From Herminiimonas contaminans (lineage in GTDB: Bacteria; Pseudomonadota; Gammaproteobacteria; Burkholderiales; Burkholderiaceae_D), in NCBI RefSeq assembly GCF_015645465.1, contig NZ_JADOEL010000022.1:1-47694 (forward strand): a stretch of DNA of 47,694 nt, in the 5' to 3' direction. Below are positions 1-7,460 of this stretch, piece after piece; positions within the stretch are counted from its first letter, which is position 1; every line of letters begins with the position of its first letter. The translations under genes were made by a program, and so were the position numbers. Below the pieces are notes generated by a model. It was not told where the DNA came from, made no database searches, and worked only from the letters and a program-made list of their open reading frames with translations.

Positions 1-77
1 TACTCTCCACGATGCTCGAGCACCATACGTACAGCGCGTTCACGCACTTCGGGGGAAAATTTGTTTTGCTTCTTCAT
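1..77 (-). CDS. IS3-family transposase OrfA, N-terminal fragment cut by the window edge
   Basis: The minus strand reads MKKQNKFSPEVRERAVRMV followed by LEHRGE, the start of the helix-turn-helix OrfA (HTH_Tnp_1 type) of IS3-family elements. A GGAG ribosome site lies just before the ATG. The rest of the gene, and OrfB, would lie to the left of the window. The element's outer end is visible at about 127. Family assignment is by recognition of this N-terminus; the subgroup is not certain. Confidence 0.8.
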   Translation of the reverse strand, partial: MKKQNKFSPEVRERAVRMVLEHRGE

Positions 78-127
78 GGCTCCATTTTCTCAGATGTTGG
101 AGCCTCCACAAATCCCGGGGCGCTTCA
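78..127 (-). mobile_element. Terminal inverted-repeat end of the IS3-family element
   Basis: Reading the minus strand inward from 127, the sequence begins TGAAGCGCCCCGGGATTTGT and leads through a GGAGGCTCC motif to the transposase start. TG at the outer edge and a GC-rich CCCCGGG block are typical of this kind of IS3-family end. The matching other end and the target duplication are outside the window, so the exact boundary is inferred. Confidence 0.65.
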
Positions 128-309
128 GTAAAGCATATAAATCCACCTCTCAGTGGAATAAGCTTTGCGGAAAATCTGCAAACTACGAAGAATATTAATC
201 AAGCGCTCTATGAGTTGGCAACTTGATTGCGAATTACTAGTTACTTGGAATGCGATTACTTGGCTATGTTCATGCGAATACTCAAGTGCTTGGCTGCTGG
301 TTACAAAGA

Positions 310-1287
310 TCAAATGAGCGGAGGTTCCTGCATCAGTGCTACTTGCTCGCGTAGTTCAAGGATTCTGTCTTGCCAATATCTGTTAGTGCCGAACCAAGGA
401 AAGGCGATGATAAACGCGGGGTCATTCCACCGTCGAGCGATCCACGCACTGTAATGAATAAGGCGTAAAGTACGTAGCGCCTCAATGAGATGCAGCTCAC
501 GGTCATCAAACTCGCAGAACATCTCATAACCTCGCAGCACCGCAGCAAGTTGGTTACGAGCGTCTAACTCATTGCCTGATAGGAGCATCCAAATATCCTG
601 AATGGCTGGCCCGGTACGGCTATCATCAAAGTCGACGAAATGAGGACCTTCGTCTGTCCAAAGAAGATTTCCAGGGTGACAATCGCCATGCAATCTCAAT
701 GTTTGGACATCGCCGGCGCGTTGATAGGCATGGCTCACACAATCAAGCGCTTGGTCGGCGACACTGATCCAAGCGGACCGCACGTCATCTGGCAACCAGT
801 TGCCGGCAACAATCAAGTCGCGCGACTGAATGCCGAAACTCTGAATGTCGAGAGAGGGGCGAACCTTGTATTCGCAACATGCGCCAATTACGTGAATTCG
901 CCCTAAGAAACGCCCTACCCATTCCAACGTCTCTATCCGCTCGAGTTCAGGCGTTCTTCCGCCCTGTTTTTCAAATAATGCGAAACGATGACCCGCCCAA
1001 TGATGCAGCGTTTTTCCATTGAATATTATGGGAGGTACCACTGGAATTTCTTGCTCAGTGAGCTCAAGTGTAAATGCATGGTCTTCGAGGATAGCGTCAT
1101 CGCTCCAGTTACCAGGGCGATAAAACTTAGCTATTTTTTGGCTGCCATCTTCTAGCCAAATTTGGTAAACACGATTTTCGAAACTGTTTAACTGTAATAG
1201 CCTGCCGTCGCAGCGGAATCCAAGACTTTCAATCGCGCTAAGCAAACACTCGGGTGTTAGAGTGACAAACGGAGTGTCGCTGTTCAT
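310..1287 (-). CDS. srkA: SrkA/YihE-type stress response Ser/Thr kinase, full length, probably imported
   Basis: A 325-residue protein of the SrkA (YihE/RdoA) family, cytosolic Ser/Thr kinases with the aminoglycoside-phosphotransferase fold linked to envelope and oxidative stress. The catalytic loop LHGDCHPGNLLW and the metal-binding FVDFDDSRTGPAIQD are intact, as is the conserved C-terminal RYWQDRILELREQV. Length matches the family. It lies next to an IS3 end, on the opposite strand to a truncated second srkA at 1421-1792, and its DNA is more AT-rich than the TSUP gene beyond. By eye the shared part of the two copies is about 75-80% identical, so this is not a recent duplicate. I infer a horizontally acquired replacement copy. 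A 28-bp palindrome lies about 50 bp upstream of its start. Confidence 0.9.
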   Translation of the reverse strand: MNSDTPFVTLTPECLLSAIESLGFRCDGRLLQLNSFENRVYQIWLEDGSQKIAKFYRPGNWSDDAILEDHAFTLELTEQEIPVVPPIIFNGKTLHHWAGHRFALFEKQGGRTPELERIETLEWVGRFLGRIHVIGACCEYKVRPSLDIQSFGIQSRDLIVAGNWLPDDVRSAWISVADQALDCVSHAYQRAGDVQTLRLHGDCHPGNLLWTDEGPHFVDFDDSRTGPAIQDIWMLLSGNELDARNQLAAVLRGYEMFCEFDDRELHLIEALRTLRLIHYSAWIARRWNDPAFIIAFPWFGTNRYWQDRILELREQVALMQEPPLI

Positions 1288-1336
1288 ATTGTTTCACTTC
1301 TACAGTTGCTTAAATATTTAGGCGGCGAAATGCACA

Positions 1337-1401
1337 TTAAAACTATTGTATACAATAGTTTTAAATAACCAAATTACCTATCAATCCTTAAAACTATTGT
1401 A
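1337..1401. repeat. 28-bp perfect palindrome plus a third copy of its 14-bp half-site
   Basis: TTAAAACTATTGTA at 1337-1350 is followed at once by its exact reverse complement at 1351-1364. The same 14 bases recur in direct orientation at 1388-1401. The centre TTGTATACAA resembles operators of GntR-type repressors. It sits between the intact minus-strand srkA and the truncated plus-strand copy. It could be an operator for the kinase or a recombination site; the sequence does not decide which. Confidence 0.8.
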
Positions 1402-1420
1402 AGTTGACATCATATAACAA

Positions 1421-1792
1421 TCCGGCAATGTGTTGTGGACCGATGCCGGGCCGCACTTTGTTGACTTCGACGATAGTCGTAGCGGACCAGCGATCCAGGA
1501 TTTGTGGATGCTGCTATCTGGCGAGCGGCGCGATATGGTGCGGCAGTTGTCTGATTTGCTGGCAGGGTACGAAGACTTTGCCGAGTTTGATACACGCGAA
1601 CTGCATTTGATCGAAGCCTTGCGCACCTTGCGCCTGATCCATTACGCCGCATGGCTGGCGCGGCGCTGGGATGATCCGGCGTTCCCGGTTGCTTTCCCCT
1701 GGTTTAACACGCAGCGGTACTGGCAAGACCGGATACTGGAATTGCGTGAGCAGGTCGCGCTGATGGATGAAGCGCCGTTGTGGACCAATTAG
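1421..1792 (+). pseudogene. srkA: srkA remnant: C-terminal third of the original kinase gene
   Basis: Open frame from about 1421 encodes SGNVLWTDAGPHFVDFDDSR and the rest of an SrkA C-terminus, ending RYWQDRILELREQVALMDE plus a short tail. It matches the full-length copy at 310-1287 from the GN of the catalytic loop onward. The whole N-lobe and the HGDCHP part of the active site are absent, and an in-frame TAA lies two codons upstream of the junction. A GTG at 1430 could be read as a start but the product would be catalytically dead. It lies just ahead of the TSUP gene in the same direction, so it is probably the native locus, cut when the IS-linked segment arrived. Confidence 0.85.
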
Positions 1793-1799
1793 ACGCCTG

Positions 1800-2546
1800 A
1801 TGGATTCCATCTATATTTTTATCATTGTGGGCGGTATCGCCGCGGGTTTCGTGCAGGGCTTGTCGGGTTTTGCCTTCGGCATGACGGCCATGTCATTCTG
1901 GGCCTGGGGCATGGATCCGGTGATTGCCGCATCGCTGGCCGTATTCGGTGCGCTGACCGGGCAAATCATTGCGGCATTTACCGTAAAGCGCGGCTTCGAC
2001 TGGCGGCTATTACTGCCTTTCTTTGTTGGTGGCGCTATCGGCATCCCGATAGGCGTGTTGCTGTTGCCGCAGTTGAATATGGATATGTTCAAGGCCATGC
2101 TGGGCGGCATATTGATCGTCTGGTGCCCATCCATGCTGTTTGTGTCCCGTTTTCCCAAGCTCAAACCGCAAGGGCCGGTCGCGGATGGCACTATCGGTTT
2201 GATCGGTGGTGTGATGAGCGGCTTTGGCGGTTTTGCCGGAATCGTGCCGACCTTGTGGTGCACGCTGCAGGGCATGGCCAAGGATAAGCAACGCGTGATT
2301 ATTCAAAACTTCAATCTGGGCGCTTTGATATTCACGATGCTGGCGTATCTGTATAAGGGCATTATCACGGCCAGCATGCTGCCTTACTTCGCGGTGCTGG
2401 TGCCGGCGATGCTGATACCGTCCTTGCTCGGAGCCAGGCTGTATCATCGGATATCTGATGTCGCATTCCGCCGCCTGGTCCTGAGCCTGCTCACCTTGTC
2501 CGGTATCGCATTACTGAGTTCGTCCTTGCCCAAGCTGTTAGCCTAG
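1800..2546 (+). CDS. TSUP-family membrane permease (TauE/SafE type)
   Basis: A 248-residue integral membrane protein with about eight hydrophobic segments and the family signatures GFVQGLSGFAFGM near the N-terminus and GLIGGVMSGFGGFAGIVPTL in the middle, the inverted-repeat halves of the TauE/SafE (sulfite exporter/TSUP) family. Family members move sulfite, sulfonates or other small anions across the inner membrane; the substrate here cannot be read from the sequence. ATG at 1800 is chosen because the protein begins with the first membrane segment; an in-frame ATG at 1767 would overlap the srkA remnant. It probably once shared a transcript with the native srkA. Confidence 0.85.
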   Translation: MDSIYIFIIVGGIAAGFVQGLSGFAFGMTAMSFWAWGMDPVIAASLAVFGALTGQIIAAFTVKRGFDWRLLLPFFVGGAIGIPIGVLLLPQLNMDMFKAMLGGILIVWCPSMLFVSRFPKLKPQGPVADGTIGLIGGVMSGFGGFAGIVPTLWCTLQGMAKDKQRVIIQNFNLGALIFTMLAYLYKGIITASMLPYFAVLVPAMLIPSLLGARLYHRISDVAFRRLVLSLLTLSGIALLSSSLPKLLA

Positions 2547-2591
2547 AAGCCGGCCTTAATAAAAACCACCATAAAGAAGATGGTCTGATCT

Positions 2592-3674
2592 ATGCGCAGC
2601 TTTCGTTGGTTATCCAGTTTTGCCCCTCAGCCGTCTGCAATAGGTACCGAACTGGGCCAGGCCAGGTTTCGCGTCCTGAACGTCACGCCCTTTTGTTTGT
2701 ATCTCATCCTGGCCGCCCATTTTGAATGGCAGGCTGTACCGGCCAGCGTCGTCATCGGTGCCGCCGGGTACATCGCTTATGCCCTGATCTGGATAGCCGT
2801 CGTACGTTTCTCGCTCTTCAATGCCAATGTACGTCGCACACTGGCCACCGTACTCGACCAGGCTTTACCGGCGCTGGGTATGTATCTGGCTGGTTTCCTG
2901 GCGGGGCTGGTGGCATGGGTACCTGCGCTGGGTTCCATAGGCAACGGTTTACGCTTTGGCACACGCTACACCTGGTTGTCGTCGGTGGTCGGCGGCTCGT
3001 TGTTGAGTATTGCGTTTTATTTTTCAACAGACTGGCGTTCCATTCCGGGCGTTGCGACGGGTATCGTGTTGATCAATGTATTGGTGCCCTTGTATGTGGT
3101 GGTACTGGTCAAGCGGCTGGAGCAGGACAAGCAGGAGTTTGAACAACGCGCCGCGCATTTCGAAGAAGCGACCAAGCATGATCACCTGACCGGCTTATTG
3201 AACCGTGCCGGGTTTGCTGATGTATTCGATGATTTATTCAGGTCGCTCAAGTCGCGTATCGACGGCAAGGAAGTCAGCGCAGTCTTGCTGCTGGACCTCG
3301 ACGGCTTCAAGGCGATCAATGACGGTTGCGGCCATGCAGCCGGCGATGAAACCTTGCAAAAGGTGGCGGTTGCGCTGACTGGCTGTGTACGTGCCTCGGA
3401 CCGCGTGGCGCGCCTGGGCGGGGATGAGTTTGGTGTCCTGCTACGACATGTCAGCCAGCCGCAGGACGTTGATCTGGTGGCAGAGAAGATATTGGCGGCG
3501 ATCGCCGAGGTGAGTGCGCCGCGCAGTGATTTGCGGCTGGGCGCCAGCATAGGGATATGCGTGTTGCCACATCCCGATTTGCAGACCTATGACGAGATAC
3601 TGAAGGCAGCAGATCGCCTCATGTATGAAGCGAAAGCAAGCGGGAAAAAGCAATTCCGCAAAATGACGGCCTGA
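2592..3674 (+). CDS. Membrane-bound diguanylate cyclase with RpfC-like sensor region
   Basis: A 360-residue protein. Residues 30-175 hold about five membrane segments including GNGLRFGTRYTWL, which resembles the N-terminal sensor region of RpfC-type DSF receptors (my reading by eye). A short linker leads to a GGDEF domain (about 195-358) with the intact signature LGGDEF at 275-280. The allosteric inhibitory site RxxD (R267-D270) lies exactly five residues before GGDEF, so product inhibition is expected. It should make cyclic di-GMP from GTP at the inner membrane in response to a membrane-sensed or lipophilic signal. No EAL domain is present. It follows the TSUP gene by 45 bp. Confidence 0.88.
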   Translation: MRSFRWLSSFAPQPSAIGTELGQARFRVLNVTPFCLYLILAAHFEWQAVPASVVIGAAGYIAYALIWIAVVRFSLFNANVRRTLATVLDQALPALGMYLAGFLAGLVAWVPALGSIGNGLRFGTRYTWLSSVVGGSLLSIAFYFSTDWRSIPGVATGIVLINVLVPLYVVVLVKRLEQDKQEFEQRAAHFEEATKHDHLTGLLNRAGFADVFDDLFRSLKSRIDGKEVSAVLLLDLDGFKAINDGCGHAAGDETLQKVAVALTGCVRASDRVARLGGDEFGVLLRHVSQPQDVDLVAEKILAAIAEVSAPRSDLRLGASIGICVLPHPDLQTYDEILKAADRLMYEAKASGKKQFRKMTA

Positions 3675-3700
3675 TATCAATTGATATCGCCGTCCTTGCT

Positions 3701-4039
3701 TTAGATTTTTTGCGCGTTCTTCGTCAATGCATCCAGCTTGGCAATAACCTGATCCACATCGCTATCGCTGTTGGCGATCAGCACTGCATGCTCTATCGCA
3801 TCATCCCGTTTGGTGCTGGCGAAATAGCCGAGCAGGTAATCACCATTTTCTGTCTTGGATACATTGCGGCTGTCGTCCTTGGCCAGGCGGCGCGCATACC
3901 AGACGGCATAACCATTCGACTCTTCGCAGCAATAGACCTCGGCTGAATGATGCGGACCGAGTGGATACTTTTCCGGATCGGTGTACCAGATGGTCTTGCG
4001 CCAGAGGTGATTCTTTTTTGATTCAGGGATAGGACTCAT
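3701..4039 (-). CDS. Small soluble protein of unknown function
   Basis: About 112 residues from MSPIPESKKNHLW; an in-frame ATG at 4066 would add nine residues, but a GGAG lies ahead of the ATG at 4039. I do not recognise the family. The protein has no signal peptide or membrane segment. It has an aromatic and charged N-terminal half with KTIWYTDPEKYPLGPHHSAE and a CC pair, and an Asp-rich helical C-terminus (NSDSDVDQVIAKLDAL). It stands alone between two signalling genes and is convergent with the diguanylate cyclase gene. Confidence 0.6.
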   Translation of the reverse strand: MSPIPESKKNHLWRKTIWYTDPEKYPLGPHHSAEVYCCEESNGYAVWYARRLAKDDSRNVSKTENGDYLLGYFASTKRDDAIEHAVLIANSDSDVDQVIAKLDALTKNAQKI

Positions 4040-4175
4040 GTGCGTACTTGCTCCGGCTTGTTTCATCGTAAGGTCAGTGTAGTGCGGCTATTGTAGTGAT
4101 ATGTAGCCGCGGACAGGAATAGAAATACACACCTGTCAGCAAAAAATCAGATTTCGGGCGGATAGTGTGTCGCTG

Positions 4176-5747
4176 TCAGAGCTTGTTGTGCGCTCCCGGT
4201 GGCAGCTCTACATGCGGTGCAGTGCGGGCCAGCATCTCACGCAATTTTTTGTCTATGCGCGCATATTCCAGCTCGATCTCAGTCAGGCGCAAGCTGGCAT
4301 CGCCAAGGATATTGTTCTTTGCCCGGATTTCCAGTTCACGACACAGGGCCGCCAGGGTGGTCGCCCCTATCGACGACGTACTGCCGCACAGGACATGCGC
4401 GAACTTGGCCACAGTCGGCGCATCGTTGGCGAGTATCGCTTCATGCAGGAAGACAAAACGCTTGGGGCTATCGGTCAGGAACAGATCCACCAGTTCGGCA
4501 AAGTCAGCGCCAAACATTTCCTGCGTGGCTTCCAGTTCATCATCATTACGTACCATGGAACGCTCCGTGGAGGCTGGCTTCAGCCAGCGGCTCAGCATGT
4601 CGCTCAGTGGGCGCATGCGTATCGGTTTAAAAATAAAGTCATCCATGCCGATCGCCAGGCAGGTATCGCGCTCGCTGCGGTTGACGCCTGATGACCAGCC
4701 TATGATGGGTACATGCTCGTCGCCGGTTTCCGCTGCGCGCAACAGGGCAGTAGTCTGGTAACCATCCATATTTGGCATCTGGCAATCCATCAGGATCAGG
4801 TCGTAGTTGCGGATGTGCACCATGCGCAGCGCCTGTTGCCCGTCACCTGCGGTATCGACCTGGCAACCGAAACGCGCCAGCATGCGCTCGGCAATTTGCA
4901 GGTTGACCGGATTGTCGTCGACTGCCAGTACCCGGGTATGGGTATATGCATGGGCGTTATCGGAGACTATGTATTCGGTATTCAGATGCACGCCTGCGCA
5001 GACGAAGCGCGGTGCATCTTTCTTGGCGATGCAGCTGCACAGCAGGCTCAGGGTATCGAGCAACATGGTTTGCTGCAGCGGCTTGGGCAGCCAGGCGGAG
5101 AAGCCGGCTTGCGCCAGGCGGTCGGCGTCATGTCTTGTATGTTCATCACTGACGAGTACGACCAGTGTGTCGCGGTACAAGGGAGAGCTGCCGATCGCGG
5201 TGCCCAGTGTTTCGCCATCAATGCCGGGGAGATTTTGATCGAATAGCGCGATGCGATACGGATCGCCTGCCAGCGCTGCGCTTTCCAGGGCTGCCAGTGC
5301 CACTTTGGGTACTTCAAAACCTTCGACGCGTGCACCGCGCTGCTGTAGCTCACGTACTACGTGGGTGCGTGTTTCGGTATGGGCGTCTATAAACAGCATG
5401 CGTATGTCGCCGAGCGAGCCCAGTGTCTGGGACGCTGACTGGTCTATGCCGAGATCGGTATTTGATTCGAGGAGCTGCCCTACATTCAGCAGCAGGCGGT
5501 CGGCGCTGCTTTGCGCCAGACGGATCATGTCGCGCTGATCCGGCGCGAGGTCGTTTTGCCGGATCATTTCGAGCGCACCGATGATACCGTTCATCTGGCT
5601 GTTGACCGTGCGTTGCAAGTCGTCGAGCAAACGCTCGTCCAACTGCGTATTAGTCAGTGTGCTGTTCTGGTGTTCCCGGCGGCGCGCGATACGCTGGCGT
5701 TGCGCCGGACTGATTTTTGTTGTTGTGAACGGCAGATATGAAGACAT
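4176..5747 (-). CDS. REC-REC-Hpt phosphorelay protein with a degenerate HisKA domain and no ATPase
   Basis: 523 residues, no membrane segment. Residues 36-96 look like a HisKA dimerisation helix pair, including MNGIIGALEMI, but the phosphorylatable His of the usual [10 protein letters not shown] motif aligns with Arg46. No HATPase domain follows. Instead there is REC1 (about 115-235, Asp170, Lys222), REC2 (about 271-388, DD at 277-278, Asp321, Lys374) and a C-terminal Hpt domain (about 405-490) with His451 in FAHVLCGSTSSIGA. The receivers and Hpt keep their key residues, so it can pass phosphate but not make it. The architecture is that of a hybrid kinase that lost its catalytic part or evolved as a scaffold. 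The kinase partner may be the soluble hybrid pair at 10223-17441, but that is only a guess. Confidence 0.88.
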   Translation of the reverse strand: MSSYLPFTTTKISPAQRQRIARRREHQNSTLTNTQLDERLLDDLQRTVNSQMNGIIGALEMIRQNDLAPDQRDMIRLAQSSADRLLLNVGQLLESNTDLGIDQSASQTLGSLGDIRMLFIDAHTETRTHVVRELQQRGARVEGFEVPKVALAALESAALAGDPYRIALFDQNLPGIDGETLGTAIGSSPLYRDTLVVLVSDEHTRHDADRLAQAGFSAWLPKPLQQTMLLDTLSLLCSCIAKKDAPRFVCAGVHLNTEYIVSDNAHAYTHTRVLAVDDNPVNLQIAERMLARFGCQVDTAGDGQQALRMVHIRNYDLILMDCQMPNMDGYQTTALLRAAETGDEHVPIIGWSSGVNRSERDTCLAIGMDDFIFKPIRMRPLSDMLSRWLKPASTERSMVRNDDELEATQEMFGADFAELVDLFLTDSPKRFVFLHEAILANDAPTVAKFAHVLCGSTSSIGATTLAALCRELEIRAKNNILGDASLRLTEIELEYARIDKKLREMLARTAPHVELPPGAHNKL

Positions 5748-5964
5748 GGTTTCCCGACGGGTAGTCCTGCATCGTTAGCTGGGCCGGCCAAAGCTGGCTC
5801 CAGGCAAGAATATATCAAAGCGCGATCTCAAGCATAAACCTAAGTAAAAAGCCGCGCATCCCCTGTGTTGCTCCGTACTTTGAATTGCAAAAAACGCATT
5901 TTCTCATGTAGTCTTGCGAAAGTTATTTTCCGTGCGGAAATGCTATCGAAGGAAAAGATGCAAT

Positions 5965-6048
5965 TGTCTGTGCCGGATCGGGGCCGGGACGCCACTGGCG
6001 TGCCGAGCATAGGGACTAAGTAGCCCACAACCGGCGGATGCACAGACA
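5965..6048 (+). ncRNA. Candidate structured leader RNA of unknown class
   Basis: A 9-bp outer helix is formed by TGTCTGTGC (5965-5973) and GCACAGACA (6040-6048). It encloses a GC-rich core with a local hairpin GACGCCACTGGCGTGCC and CCGG blocks that can pair across the core. About 15 nt after it comes a strong terminator-like hairpin (6063-6101), and the unknown/DyP genes start at 6130. That is the layout of a riboswitch with a transcription-terminating expression platform, but a stand-alone small RNA fits too. I could not match it to a known class. Confidence 0.5.
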
Positions 6049-6062
6049 TGTTTGGTAAAGCG

Positions 6063-6105
6063 AGCGCATTTGGTATGCGGTGGCATACCTGTGCGCTTTT
6101 TATTT
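6063..6105 (+). terminator. Hairpin with U-tract in the leader of the peroxidase operon
   Basis: Two stacked helices: AGCGCA/TGCGCT outside and GGTATGC/GCATACC inside, loop GGTG, followed by TTTTTATTT. It lies 25 bp before the first gene of the operon, so it would act as an attenuator of that operon, or end a small RNA starting upstream. Confidence 0.7.
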
Positions 6106-6129
6106 AGCTGCTGCAAATAGGGGAAATGC

Positions 6130-6750
6130 ATGTCCAACATTGCTGGAAAGGCATATGCCATGAACGTGATCACGCCGATCCGTTGGTATATGACTTGGAT
6201 TAATAAGGTGATTTTCTGGGTGGCACTGAGAAAGCCAGCCACCCTCAAGGGTTTGATCACGCTGTCACTGATACATTACGCACGCTGGGTCATTATCGGC
6301 AAGAATCAGTTTCCGCATCTGGACGAGCGGCAGCCGAAAGAGAAGCTGAACTATGCGTATATGCTGTTCTTCAGTAATTTCAACGGTAGCTGGGCGCAAT
6401 ACGTCGACTCCTTCACGTTTGCCATTCCGAGCGGACTGGATCTGTTCTGGAAATGGAATATCCGCTATCCGAAGTCTGTCCCGCTGACGCCGTTCCACTC
6501 CTACATTCAATTCAACCAGGTCCAGACCGACCATTACTACAACGCCTATCCGATGGCAGCTGCGAATGACGTCAAGGCCGCGAAAACACTGAAGGCCGAA
6601 CTGATCGCTTTCGACGCCAGCTACGGCAAGGCAGAACCAGAACAATTCCTGAAGCAATACAAGGCCTTGTTGCGCAGCCTGCAGCACGACCTCGGCGATA
6701 TGCAACCGACGCCGATTGTCAGCCTGGCAGATCAGGCGAAGGGGGAATAA
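6130..6750 (+). CDS. Unknown protein encoded with DyP peroxidase, first gene of the operon
   Basis: 206 residues, not recognised. The N-terminus MSNIAGKAYAMNVITPIRWY shares a pattern (AYA, then PI seven residues on) with the N-terminus of the next gene. A hydrophobic stretch around 23-60 (INKVIFWVAL, LITLSLIHYARWVIIG) suggests membrane association. The middle is rich in aromatic residues (MLFFSNFNGSWAQYVDSFTF) and the C-terminus is a charged helical tail. ATG at 6130 follows a GGGGAAA ribosome site. The stop is two bases from the next start, so the two are almost certainly translated together. Role is unknown; proximity suggests a part in delivering or anchoring the peroxidase substrate. Confidence 0.75.
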   Translation: MSNIAGKAYAMNVITPIRWYMTWINKVIFWVALRKPATLKGLITLSLIHYARWVIIGKNQFPHLDERQPKEKLNYAYMLFFSNFNGSWAQYVDSFTFAIPSGLDLFWKWNIRYPKSVPLTPFHSYIQFNQVQTDHYYNAYPMAAANDVKAAKTLKAELIAFDASYGKAEPEQFLKQYKALLRSLQHDLGDMQPTPIVSLADQAKGE

Positions 6751-6752
6751 GC

Positions 6753-7448
6753 ATGGGTAATGTCAGCAATAACGCGTATGCGATCACCTGCTTGTGCCCG
6801 ATCCAGAAAGGCCATATCGGTGGCACCGCGTACAGCGATGAAGTGCGCCGTCGCCTGCAAGACTGGGGCCTGAATGAAATGAGCCCGATGGCCAAGGTGC
6901 CGCAAACTTATTTGTGCCGCTACTTTGTGCTCGATGATGTGTACTACGAATCCTTGCCCGGCACTGACTTCGGCGGTACCTGGTACGACTTCCTGTCCAT
7001 CTTCTCTGATCGCTTCCGCCGCGCTGCACTGCCGGAAGAAGATCATCTGCAATCCAAGTACCTGGTCTGGTGCTGCAATATCCATGGCGACCCGGATACC
7101 TACCTGCGCGGCATGTGGAATGCCATCAGTGATGACATCCGTCACCTGTGGGGTTTCTGCTATGGCTTCGAGCATGTATCGGATGCCGATAGCTTTATTG
7201 CCTATATCAAGAAGTGTCAACTGACGGCCTCCCTGTTCTTCGTCGGCTCCAACGACGAGCCGCTGCCGGAGCAATTGAAGGGACTCTATCTGAAGCAGGA
7301 GTTCTCGCGCTTCGTGACTGAGCACCAGGGCTTGCCAGCGGCAGAATTACAGCAGGCATACCAGGCATTTATCCAGCGGGTTAATCCGACGAATTTGCAG
7401 GAGCCAACCTGGCTGCCCGGACAATCTACTTTACAAACACAATCGTAG
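6753..7448 (+). CDS. Unknown cytosolic protein encoded with DyP peroxidase, second gene
   Basis: 231 residues, not recognised as a named family. It begins MGNVSNNAYAITCLCPIQKG, paralleling the preceding protein. It has several Cys and Trp residues (LCRYFV, YLVWCCNIHGDPDTYLRG, HLWGFCYGFEHV), no signal peptide and no clear membrane segment. It lies 2 bp after the previous gene and 12 bp before the DyP gene, so the three form one operon. It may be a partner that works on the same substrate as the peroxidase; nothing in the sequence fixes a reaction. Confidence 0.78.
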   Translation: MGNVSNNAYAITCLCPIQKGHIGGTAYSDEVRRRLQDWGLNEMSPMAKVPQTYLCRYFVLDDVYYESLPGTDFGGTWYDFLSIFSDRFRRAALPEEDHLQSKYLVWCCNIHGDPDTYLRGMWNAISDDIRHLWGFCYGFEHVSDADSFIAYIKKCQLTASLFFVGSNDEPLPEQLKGLYLKQEFSRFVTEHQGLPAAELQQAYQAFIQRVNPTNLQEPTWLPGQSTLQTQS

Positions 7449-7460
7449 AAGGATCTTCTT

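Noticed and set aside
1404-1418. TTGACA followed by TATAAC upstream of the srkA remnant as a promoter
   Set aside because: The two boxes are only a few bases apart, far short of the 16-18 bp spacing needed.
5965-6048. Possible cobalamin riboswitch, because of GCCACTGG
   Set aside because: The B12 box and the other conserved cobalamin core elements are absent, and the element is too short.
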